Notes: generated from the sequence alone by a model not told the origin. A stretch of DNA of 5,420 bases from CAIKKV01 sp044346855 (GCA_044346855.1 JBIIYJ010000344.1:1-5420); one strand, 5' to 3'. Positions 1 to 5,355 are shown, counted from the stretch's first letter. Made by a program: numbers and translations.

Positions 1-2
1 GC

Positions 3-305
3 TCGGGCGGCATGGGGCAGGGTAGCGACAGCGGCGGGTCTTCCGCCCGCATGCCCTTCGGCCTGTACGGGTCGTCCGAACTGAACGGGCCCAAGGCCCG
101 CGCCACGACGGGCATGGGGCGGGGCGGGGAGGCCGAGCAGACGCTGCCCGATCCGGCGGTGTCCCGTTTTGCGATGGGGTCGGAGGAGCGGGTGGAGAAG
201 CGGAGCGGCGGTCCGCAGGTGGAGCTGCCCGCCGGCGAGGCGATCATGGAGGAGTACCGCCCGCTGATCCTCCAGTATTTCCGCCGCGCCCAGGAGGAAC
301 CATGA
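3..305 (+). CDS. C-terminal fragment of an unrecognised protein (start lies before the window)
   Basis: The reading frame is open from the first complete codon at the window edge to a TGA at 303-305, giving 100 residues of a protein whose beginning is not in the window. An in-frame ATG at 12 exists but nothing upstream of it marks it as the true start. The first ~75 residues are rich in Gly, Ser, Arg and Pro and look like a disordered linker or tail. The last 17 residues (EYRPLILQYFRRAQEEP) are predicted helical and amphipathic. I do not recognise the family. The stop overlaps the ATG of the DUF4159 gene by the ATGA arrangement, so it belongs to the same operon. In related bacteria DUF4159 genes often follow MoxR/DUF58/von Willebrand A clusters, so this could be the tail of a large envelope protein of such a cluster; that is inference only. 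Confidence 0.6.
   Translation, partial: SGGMGQGSDSGGSSARMPFGLYGSSELNGPKARATTGMGRGGEAEQTLPDPAVSRFAMGSEERVEKRSGGPQVELPAGEAIMEEYRPLILQYFRRAQEEP
292..297 (+). promoter_or_regulatory. Strong Shine-Dalgarno site for the DUF4159 gene
   Basis: AGGAGG, a full anti-16S match, sits 4 bases before the ATG at 302 and inside the last codons of the upstream gene. It supports the ATG at 302 as the true start. Together with the ATGA stop/start overlap it indicates translational coupling. Confidence 0.8.
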
Positions 306-1078
306 AACGAACGCTGGTGACGGGAGCGATCCTGGCGGTGCTGGCCGGGCTGGCGGGGGCCGCGGAGCCGCAGGGGGCCAAGCAGGCGGCGCTGTCCGAC
401 GTGTTCCAGAAGCCGGTCGACTGGGCGGCGGCGACCAACCGGGGCAAGCCGGTGGTGGTGAGCGAGCGGGGGGCGGCGCAGGGCGGTCCGGTGCGGGACG
501 ACCTGCTCAAGTGCGCCAACTGGATTTACGCCGGCTCGAAAAGTTCGGTGTGTTTCAGCCCGAAGTTCCTGGAGACGGTGAGGACGAACACCACGCTGGA
601 GGCGGACGGGCAGTTCACCCCGGTCCGGCTGGCGGATCGCCAGGTGTTCGATTTTCCGTTCGCCGTCATGACCGGGGAGGGGACCTTCACGCTGCAGGAG
701 GCGGAGCGGCAGAACCTGAAGGAGTTCCTCCTGCGCGGCGGGTTCCTGCTGGCCTCGTCGGGCTGCTCGTGCAACGAATGGGCGCAGGCCTTCCGGCGGG
801 AGATCGTGCGGATCTTTCCCGACACGCCGCTCAAGTCGATACCCATGACGCATCCCATGTTCCACACGGTCTACGACATCGCCGCCATCAAGCTCAAGCA
901 CGGCGGAACCGCCCTGCTGCAGGGGCTCGAGGTCGACGGGCGGATCGTGATGGTCTACACCTCCGAGGGGTTGAACGACACGGGCAACGTCAAGGGCTGC
1001 TGCTGCTGCGGCGGAAACGAAATCAAGAACAGCCAGGAGATCAATGTCAACATTTTCGCCTATGCCGCGATGCATTGA
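302..1078 (+). CDS. Secreted DUF4159 domain protein with cysteine clusters
   Basis: This 258-residue protein starts with a Sec signal peptide (MKR, then a hydrophobic Leu/Ala stretch, probable cleavage after AGA at about residue 20). Residues ~105-258 match the DUF4159 pattern as I know it: a Phe-Pro-Phe-Ala-x-Met-Thr-Gly segment (118-125), a helix then LLRGGFLL (143-150), FRREIVRIFPD (164-174), a HPMFH turn (184-188), a V-x-Y-T strand (218-220 region) and a terminal NVNIFAYA helix (248-255). DUF4159 has no settled biochemical function and is often found beside MoxR/vWA operons. Unusual here are C155-S-C157 where many family members have an acidic 'DD/D-G' loop, and four consecutive Cys at 233-236 followed by Gly-Gly-Asn-Glu. 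C71 and C84 complete eight Cys. These could bind metal or take part in thiol exchange with the thioredoxins encoded downstream, which is inference. Start chosen by the strong ribosome site. The family call is firm, the function unknown. Confidence 0.85.
   Translation: MKRTLVTGAILAVLAGLAGAAEPQGAKQAALSDVFQKPVDWAAATNRGKPVVVSERGAAQGGPVRDDLLKCANWIYAGSKSSVCFSPKFLETVRTNTTLEADGQFTPVRLADRQVFDFPFAVMTGEGTFTLQEAERQNLKEFLLRGGFLLASSGCSCNEWAQAFRREIVRIFPDTPLKSIPMTHPMFHTVYDIAAIKLKHGGTALLQGLEVDGRIVMVYTSEGLNDTGNVKGCCCCGGNEIKNSQEINVNIFAYAAMH
998..1009 (+). repeat. (TGC)4 codon run encoding Cys-Cys-Cys-Cys
   Basis: Four identical TGC codons lie in frame and encode residues 233-236 of the DUF4159 protein. The run could in principle vary by slippage, although the flanking G-x-GGNEI context looks like a conserved motif rather than random expansion. 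Confidence 0.75.
1035..1040 (+). promoter_or_regulatory. Candidate Shine-Dalgarno site for the metallophosphatase-like gene
   Basis: AGGAGA lies 3 bases before the ATG at 1044, closer than ideal, and 21 bases before the alternative in-frame ATG at 1062, too far to serve it. A GTG at 1086 has only a GAGAGG close by. The site favours 1044, which overlaps the DUF4159 gene by 35 bases, but the start is not settled. Confidence 0.45.
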
Positions 1079-2069
1079 GAGGGTCGTGCTGCCGCTGGCG
1101 GCCGCGCTGCTGCTGGCGGTCGCCCCCGGCTGCCGGGACGGGGGCCCGGCCCCGGCGCCCGAGGCGCGTCCGCTGACCGTGCTCTACACCTGCGACACGC
1201 AGGGCTACATTTTCCCGTGCGAATGCGAGGGCGGGAACGAGGGGGGCATCGCGCGGCGGGCCCATTACCTTGGGGAACTGCCGGCCGGCCCGCGGATCCT
1301 GGTGGATGCGGGCGACTTCACTGCCGGCGGGCGCGACTGGGAGGTGCTGCAGGCGCGGTTCATTCTCAGGGGCTACGCCCGGATGGGCTATCACGCCGTG
1401 AACCTGGGCCACCGGGAGGCGCGGCTCGCCCCCGAGGTGCTTGCCTCCTTCCGCGAGGAGTGCGACCGCCTTGTGTCCGCCAACCTGGTGGATGCGAAGG
1501 GGGAGCCCGTGGTGGCGCCCTACGTGGTGGTTGCGCTGGAGGACGGCACGCGGGTCGGGATCATCGGCGTCATGGACGACAGCCTGCCGGCGCGCGAGCT
1601 GGGCAAGGGGCTGGCCCTGCTGCCGCCCGACACCGCGCTGGGCCGCTACCTGCCCGAGCTGCGGAAGAAATCGGACGTGGTGGTCCTGCTGGCGTTCGCC
1701 GACGAGGAGACGATGTTGAACCTGGCGAACCTGTTCTACGAGATCAACGTCGCGGTCGGGGGCCGGGTGAAGCAGTCCTCGGCGAAAGCGCTGACGCTGA
1801 ACCAGGCGGTCGGCGTGGCGATCACCGACAAGGGCAAGAAGATCGGGCGCCTTGAGCTGGACGTGGCCGGCGGCGTTGTCCGGGCCCGCACCAATACCGT
1901 CGTGGCGCTGACGAAGGCGGTCCCGGACGAGGTGCGGGCCGCCGCCATCCAGAAGGCCTACGAGGCGGCGCTGAAGGAGCGGGCGTTCACGCCGAAGAAG
2001 ACGTTCGTGGACGATCATGAGGGCTTGTCCGACATCAACGCCCGCCAGCCCGCGAAGGAGTCGAAATGA
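1044..2069 (+). CDS. Metallophosphatase-like (5'-nucleotidase/SoxB fold) lipoprotein, probably catalytically degenerate
   Basis: The 341-residue product has a hydrophobic N-terminal segment ending in APGC (Cys30), a plausible though non-ideal lipobox, so it is probably an envelope lipoprotein. The rest follows the order of motifs of the UshA/5'-nucleotidase metallophosphatase fold: a strand then CDTQG (50-54) for the usual DxHG, LVDAGDF (86-92) for the GD motif, LGHRE (121-125) for GNHE, SANLVD (146-151), VGIIGVMD (171-178), DVVVLLAFAD (211-220) where the family has a His, and VAVGGRVKQ (236-244) for GGHTH. The expected metal-ligand His are thus Gln, Arg, Phe, Arg and Lys, while D51 and D91 remain, so normal two-metal hydrolysis is unlikely. 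In place of these it has C50 and a C59-E-C61 motif followed by GGIARR, a combination I recall from a distinct envelope subfamily. The C-terminal nucleotidase substrate domain is absent. It overlaps the genes on both sides. Start could also be 1062. Fold call fairly sure, role unknown. Confidence 0.75.
   Translation: MSTFSPMPRCIERVVLPLAAALLLAVAPGCRDGGPAPAPEARPLTVLYTCDTQGYIFPCECEGGNEGGIARRAHYLGELPAGPRILVDAGDFTAGGRDWEVLQARFILRGYARMGYHAVNLGHREARLAPEVLASFREECDRLVSANLVDAKGEPVVAPYVVVALEDGTRVGIIGVMDDSLPARELGKGLALLPPDTALGRYLPELRKKSDVVVLLAFADEETMLNLANLFYEINVAVGGRVKQSSAKALTLNQAVGVAITDKGKKIGRLELDVAGGVVRARTNTVVALTKAVPDEVRAAAIQKAYEAALKERAFTPKKTFVDDHEGLSDINARQPAKESK
2055..2060 (+). promoter_or_regulatory. 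Shine-Dalgarno site for the thioredoxin-HEAT gene
   Basis: AAGGAG is placed 5 bases before the ATG at 2066, within the end of the metallophosphatase-like gene. It fixes the start of the next gene at the ATGA overlap. Confidence 0.75.
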
Positions 2070-2851
2070 GGGCGCGCGGATTCATCCTGGTGCTGGCGGC
2101 GGCGCTTCTGCGGGGCGGGACGGCGGCGGGGGCGGAAGTGGCCTGGACCAATTCCTATGCCGGGGCGCTGAAACTGGCGCTGGAGCGGAAGACCCCTCTG
2201 CTGATCGACTTTTATTCGGAATCCTGCACCTGGTGCGGGAAGCTGGACCGCGAGGTGTATGAGACGCCCCGGGCGGCGGAGGCGCTGAAGGATCTGGTCT
2301 GCCTGAAGGTCGACGTGGAGCGGGACGTGCGGACCGCCTCCGCGTTCCAGATCAGTTCCATCCCGCGCACGGTGATCATCGACCCCGCCGGCCGCATCGC
2401 GGCCGACCGGCTTGGCTACCAGCCGCTGGAGGATTTTCTCCGGTTCCTGGAGGAGGCCCGCAAGCCGGCCTTGCGGCCCGAGAACCGCGAGCCGGCGCCC
2501 GGCCTGGGGTCGCTGTGGCAGCTGGACGCCGTGCGGGCCGCCGCCGGGGGCGAGCGGGACCGGCCGGCCTTCTCGAGCGACTTCCTTGCGTTCCTGGGCC
2601 ATGCGGATCCCGCCGTCCGCGCGGAGGCGGCGCGGGGCGTGCGCGAGGCGGGCGCCGTATTCACCCCGAAGCTGCTGGCGGCGCTGGCCCATCCGGACCT
2701 GGGCGTGCGGGTCGCCGCCTGGGGGCTGCTGAAGGAGGCGGGGGCGCCGGAGGCGGCGTTCGACCCCTGGGCCCCGGCCCCCGACCGGGAGGCGGCGCAA
2801 CAGGCGCTTATTTCTAAAATAGGTACAAGAGGGAGCGGGGGGGCGCCATGA
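2066..2851 (+). CDS. Secreted thioredoxin-fold protein (CTWC) with HEAT-like repeats
   Basis: The 261-residue protein begins with a signal peptide (MRARGF, hydrophobic stretch, AGA-E at about 23). Residues ~25-135 form a thioredoxin fold of the Thioredoxin_7/DUF255-like type: ALKLALERKTPLLIDFYS (34-51), the active site CTWC (54-57) followed by a KLDREVY helix, the strand LVCLKVDVE (77-85), the cis-proline loop SSIPR (97-101) and the strand TVIIDPAGRIA (102-112). The CxxC and the Ile-Pro make it a probable disulfide reductase or oxidoreductase outside the cytoplasm. After a linker, residues ~170-228 hold two HEAT-like helical units: HADPAVRAEAARGVREAG (179-196) and HPDLGVRVAAWGLLKEAG (209-226). 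A DPWAP segment (233-237) and a short helix follow. The last residues (ISKIGTRGSGG) use AT-rich codons unlike the rest and may be a divergent or altered end. It overlaps its neighbours by ATGA at both ends, linking it to the CcdA-like reductant source at the operon's end. Confidence 0.85.
   Translation: MRARGFILVLAAALLRGGTAAGAEVAWTNSYAGALKLALERKTPLLIDFYSESCTWCGKLDREVYETPRAAEALKDLVCLKVDVERDVRTASAFQISSIPRTVIIDPAGRIAADRLGYQPLEDFLRFLEEARKPALRPENREPAPGLGSLWQLDAVRAAAGGERDRPAFSSDFLAFLGHADPAVRAEAARGVREAGAVFTPKLLAALAHPDLGVRVAAWGLLKEAGAPEAAFDPWAPAPDREAAQQALISKIGTRGSGGAP
2807..2830 (+). other. AT-rich island with small inverted repeat at the 3' end of the thioredoxin-HEAT gene
   Basis: Eight codons in a row (CTT ATT TCT AAA ATA GGT ACA AGA) end in A or T in an operon where nearly all codons end in G or C. 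TATTT at 2809-2813 and AAATA at 2817-2821 are an inverted repeat around a CTA spacer. TAAAAT at 2815-2820 resembles a -10 box, but there is no matching -35 about 17 bases upstream. It may be an insertion scar, a local regulatory site, or chance. Confidence 0.4.
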
Positions 2852-3816
2852 GGCTTGCGAGCGGGATGACGGCGGCGGTTCTGGCGGTCTGGGCGGGCCT
2901 GGCGGGGGCGGCCGGGCCGCGGCTGGACTGCGAGAAGGAGTGGGCGTTCGGGACGGTCCCGAACCACCGCGAGGTGGAGCACGTGTTCCGGCTCGGCAAC
3001 ACAGGCGACGCGCCCCTCGTCGTCGAGCGCATCCGGGTCTGCTGCGGGGCGACCTACGCGCTGACGGCGGAGACGATTCCCGCGGGCGGCTCGGCCGACC
3101 TCCGGATCCGGCTCTCCCTGGCCGGCCGGATGGGTCCGCAGAAGAAGAGCATCTACGTGATTTCGAACGATCCGGTTGCGCCCTATTTCCAGATCCAGCT
3201 GACCGGCACGGCCACCGCGGAGCTGCAGGCCATTCCCGACCGCATCGACTTCGGCAACCTGGACGAGACGGCGGCGGCGGAGCAGGCGGCGCGGGTGACG
3301 TCGGTGACTGGCGGCGTTTTCCAGGTGACGAACGCCGTGGCCTCGGCGGGCTGGATGACCGTGGCGTGGGAGCCGGATGCCAGCGGCACGGGCGGGACCG
3401 TGCGCGTGCGGACGAAGCCGCCGCTTCCCCCCGGCGCGCTGGCGGGGCGGGTGACGCTGCTGACGGACCTGCCGGATTATCCGAGGCTTGAGCTGCCGGC
3501 CGGCGTTCGGGTGGATAGCGAGGTGGTGGTCGTGCCGCCCGCCATCCTGCTGCGGCCGGGCGCGGGCAGCGGGGGCGTGCGCTACGTGGCGCTGCGGCGG
3601 CGGGGCGGCAAGCCGTTCAAGCTGCTGGACGTGGAGACGCCGGAGAAGGGGATCCGGGCCGAGGTGTCGGCGCTGGGCGCGAACGGCTACCGGGTGGCGG
3701 TCAGCGGGATCGGGGCGGGCGCGGGGCTGGACGGCAAGTTCCTGACCCTGCATACCGACATGGCGGGCATGGAGGAGGTGGAAGTGCCCTTCCGCCTGGA
3801 GAAGGAAAGCGAATGA
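2848..3816 (+). CDS. Secreted DUF1573 (Ig-like) protein with a rearranged cysteine motif
   Basis: The 322-residue product has a signal peptide (MRLASGMTAAVLAVWAGLAGA-A, cleavage near 21-22). Residues ~26-123 are a clear DUF1573 domain: the FGTVP opening (34-38), HVFRLGNTGDAPLVVERIRVCCGAT (45-69), IPAGGSADLRIRL (77-89), and the closing KKSIYVISNDPVAP...IQLTGTA (99-122). DUF1573 is an immunoglobulin-like beta-sandwich of envelope proteins, common in Bacteroidota, Planctomycetes and relatives. Its hallmark is a Cys-Gly-Cys-Thr loop; here the loop is C65-C66-G-A-T, so one Cys has moved next to the other. The domain normally supplies surface or periplasmic binding; the substrate is unknown. Residues 124-322 look like further beta-rich Ig-like repeats: a second 'IDFGNLDE' opening at 133-140 resembles the FGTVP entry of DUF1573. 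The start at 2848 is the ATGA overlap; its ribosome site (GAGGGAG, about 12 bases away) is weak, and Met7 (2866) is an alternative. Confidence 0.85.
   Translation: MRLASGMTAAVLAVWAGLAGAAGPRLDCEKEWAFGTVPNHREVEHVFRLGNTGDAPLVVERIRVCCGATYALTAETIPAGGSADLRIRLSLAGRMGPQKKSIYVISNDPVAPYFQIQLTGTATAELQAIPDRIDFGNLDETAAAEQAARVTSVTGGVFQVTNAVASAGWMTVAWEPDASGTGGTVRVRTKPPLPPGALAGRVTLLTDLPDYPRLELPAGVRVDSEVVVVPPAILLRPGAGSGGVRYVALRRRGGKPFKLLDVETPEKGIRAEVSALGANGYRVAVSGIGAGAGLDGKFLTLHTDMAGMEEVEVPFRLEKESE
3802..3806 (+). promoter_or_regulatory. Shine-Dalgarno site for the thioredoxin-CcdA fusion gene
   Basis: AAGGA lies 6 bases before the ATG at 3813, inside the last codons of the DUF1573 gene, and supports that start over the in-frame ATG at 3828 (Met6). 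Confidence 0.7.
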
Positions 3817-4982
3817 AACGGCTTTTCATGAGGGGGTTCCTGGCGGTGCTGGCCCTGGCCGGCGCCGCGGGCGCGGGGGCGGAGACGAACGAGCCGCCGC
3901 CGGTGGTGATCGACTTTTTCTTCGAGCCCGGCTGCCCCGAGTGCAAGATCGTGAAGGACGAGGTGATGCCGGTGCTGGAGTCGCGCTTCCAGGGCTTCTA
4001 CCGGATCGACCGTCACGATGTCAGCCTGACGAGCAACATGGTGCTCCTGGTGGCCTACCAGAAGCGGCTGGGCACGCAGGATCGCAACGAGCCGGTCTCC
4101 ATGGTGGTCGATTACACCTATCCCTTCAACGGGATCGAGGCGATCAAGAGGGGGTTGCCCGACCGGGTGGAGCGGTGCGTGGAGGAGCGGCTCGATCCGG
4201 CCTGGCGGGCGCCCGAGCCGATCCGGGTGAAGATGGAGGAGGGAATGTCCCTGGCGGCCGAGAATGCCGGAACCTTTGCGCTGGCCGCCGTGGTGGCGGG
4301 GGGGCTGCTGGACGGGGTCAATCCCTGCGCTATGTCCACGCTCGTGTTTTTCATGAGCCTGCTGACCATTGCCAAGGTGCGGGGGCGCGGGCTGTTGATG
4401 ATGGGGCTGGCCTTCTGCCTCGCCTCGTTCCTGGTGTATACCGCGCTCGGGTTCGGTCTGCTGCGGGCCATCCACACGCTGGACGCGTTTCCGCTCGTCC
4501 GCCGGGTGCTGCGCGACGGCATGCTGGCGGTGCTGGGAGTGCTGGCGTTCCTGTCGTTCCGCGACGCGTGGCGCTTCCGCCGGAGCGGGAAGGCGGAGGA
4601 TGTGACGCTCCAGATGCCGGATTCGCTGAAGCGGCGGATTCACGGCATCATGCGGACACGGCTCAAGACCAGCGGGCTGCTGGCGGCGGGGTTCCTGATC
4701 GGGGCGTCCGTGACGGTGATCGAGAGCGTCTGCACCGGGCAGGTGTATATCCCCACCCTGGTGGTGGTCCTTCGCAGTGGGTTGGGGACGGCCCGGGAGT
4801 GGGCCCTCCTGCTGCTGTACAACGTGATGTTCATCACCCCGCTTGCGGGTGTGTTCGGCCTGGCCTATTACGGGCTGAAGACCGAGAAGATGCTGACGTG
4901 GAGCCGCCGCCACCTGGTCCCGAGCAAGATCCTCCTGGGCCTTCTGTTCGTCGCCATGATGGCCGGCCTGTTTGTGTTGTGA
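3813..4982 (+). CDS. Membrane thiol-disulfide transporter: thioredoxin-like domain fused to CcdA/DsbD-type core
   Basis: The 389-residue protein has a signal peptide (MKRLFMRGFLAVLALAGAAGAGA, cleavage near 23). Residues ~29-145 are a thioredoxin-like domain with VVIDFFFEPGCPEC (31-44), active-site C41-P-E-C44, and a probable cis-Pro at P94 before a VSMVVD strand. Residues ~150-389 are six hydrophobic helices (about 153-183, 192-217, 233-250, 287-320, 327-353, 370-389) of the CcdA/DsbD family. The two signature Cys are visible: LLDGVNPCAMSTLVFFMSLL in helix 1 (C172) and VIESVCTGQVYIPT in helix 4 (C307). This family passes electrons from cytoplasmic thioredoxin across the inner membrane to periplasmic thioredoxin-fold partners. 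Here the partners would be its own N-terminal domain and the CTWC protein encoded upstream. A charged cytoplasmic loop lies at ~251-285. It ends the operon; 438 bases without a gene follow. Alternatives such as a cytochrome c maturation CcdA are possible, but no heme genes are seen. Confidence 0.9.
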   Translation: MKRLFMRGFLAVLALAGAAGAGAETNEPPPVVIDFFFEPGCPECKIVKDEVMPVLESRFQGFYRIDRHDVSLTSNMVLLVAYQKRLGTQDRNEPVSMVVDYTYPFNGIEAIKRGLPDRVERCVEERLDPAWRAPEPIRVKMEEGMSLAAENAGTFALAAVVAGGLLDGVNPCAMSTLVFFMSLLTIAKVRGRGLLMMGLAFCLASFLVYTALGFGLLRAIHTLDAFPLVRRVLRDGMLAVLGVLAFLSFRDAWRFRRSGKAEDVTLQMPDSLKRRIHGIMRTRLKTSGLLAAGFLIGASVTVIESVCTGQVYIPTLVVVLRSGLGTAREWALLLLYNVMFITPLAGVFGLAYYGLKTEKMLTWSRRHLVPSKILLGLLFVAMMAGLFVL

Positions 4983-5003
4983 CGATTAGTCGTAGCTGAT
5001 AGC

Positions 5004-5055
5004 TTGCGAATGGCGTGGCACGGGTCTCCTGACCCGTGGCCTGGGTGCTGTTGAG
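5004..5055 (+). repeat. Palindromic interspersed element, copy 1
   Basis: This 52-bp stretch matches 5091-5142 with three differences; the first 42 bases are identical. It contains a perfect hairpin: CACGGGT (5019-5025), loop CTCCTG (5026-5031), ACCCGTG (5032-5038), extendable by two G-C pairs past a bulged G. It lies 21 bases after the last stop codon and might stabilise or end the transcript, although no T tract follows. It resembles REP-type repeats that I recall from Verrucomicrobiota/Planctomycetota intergenic DNA. Confidence 0.8.
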
Positions 5056-5090
5056 GCGGAACCCTGAACCCTCAGCTCCTTCAGTCCTTA

Positions 5091-5142
5091 TTGCGAATGG
5101 CGTGGCACGGGTCTCCTGACCCGTGGCCTGGGCGCTGCCGAG
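5091..5142 (+). repeat. Palindromic interspersed element, copy 2
   Basis: This is the second copy, offset by exactly 87 bases and in the same orientation. Its hairpin arms are at 5106-5112 and 5119-5125 with the same CTCCTG loop. Differences from copy 1 are T-to-C at 5133 and TT-to-CC at 5138-5139. The 35 bases between the copies (5056-5090) show no clear relation to either. Confidence 0.8.
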
Positions 5143-5189
5143 CCATAGGCATCGGATCGGTGGAGACGTTGGATGGGATGAGAGGGAGA

Positions 5190-5295
5190 GATGAGTGGGA
5201 GGGATGAGTGGGAACGATGCTTGAGAGCCGACTAGGAGAACCGACTAAGAGTGACGACTAAGAGATGAGTGGGAACGAGTGGGAGGGATGAGTGG
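5190..5295 (+). repeat. Scattered GATGAGTGGGA units
   Basis: The unit GATGAGTGGG(A) occurs at 5190-5200, 5203-5213, 5264-5274 and, shortened to GATGAGTGG, at 5287-5295. A version lacking the T occurs near 5276-5284. Two copies (5203-5217 and 5264-5278) share 15 bases. The spacing is irregular, so this is degenerate simple repeat DNA rather than an array with spacers. Confidence 0.65.
5228..5266 (+). repeat. 13-bp tandem repeat, three copies
   Basis: Three adjacent 13-base units share the core CGACTARGAG: 5228-5240, 5241-5253 and 5254-5266. They sit between GATGAGTGGGA units. The reverse complement of ACGACTAA (5254-5261) occurs just after the operon's stop codon, at 4986-4993 (TTAGTCGT). Confidence 0.7.
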
Positions 5296-5355
5296 CTGTT
5301 TGCGCAAGGTCCCCTGCAGAATAGTTGAGAGCGAATAGCGGAACGAAAATCGATC

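Noticed and set aside
511..1176. Plus-strand frame overlapping the DUF4159 gene
   Set aside because: It is an out-of-frame shadow with Arg/Gly/Ala-rich translation; the overlapped DUF4159 frame has a signal peptide and domain match.
1047..2018. Long open frame on the minus strand (323 codons)
   Set aside because: It mirrors the metallophosphatase-like gene and is Arg/Gln/His-rich; there is no family resemblance or ribosome site.
2792..2820. Internal promoter upstream of the DUF1573 gene
   Set aside because: TAAAAT at 2815-2820 resembles a -10 box, but the expected -35 position is GC-rich with no resemblance to TTGACA.
2837..2843. Run of seven G as a programmed slippage site before the DUF1573 gene
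   Set aside because: The frame is already joined to the next gene by a normal ATGA overlap, and G runs are common in such GC-rich DNA; nothing else supports frameshifting.
2416..3753. Long open frame on the minus strand (445 codons)
   Set aside because: It lies antisense to the thioredoxin-HEAT and DUF1573 genes, and its translation is Arg/Pro/His-rich low complexity, as expected from the shadow of GC-rich coding DNA. The plus-strand proteins have recognisable domains.
3687..4913. Long open frame on the minus strand (408 codons)
   Set aside because: It is antisense to the clear thioredoxin-CcdA fusion; the composition is His/Gln/Pro/Arg-rich without recognisable domains.
5019..5038. Rho-independent terminator after the operon
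   Set aside because: The hairpin stem is good, but the following bases are GC-rich with no T tract, and the same hairpin is repeated 87 bases on as part of a larger repeat. It is reported as a repeat element instead.
5190..5295. CRISPR array
   Set aside because: The units are 9-15 bases, imperfect and irregularly spaced, without spacers of uniform length; no cas genes are nearby.
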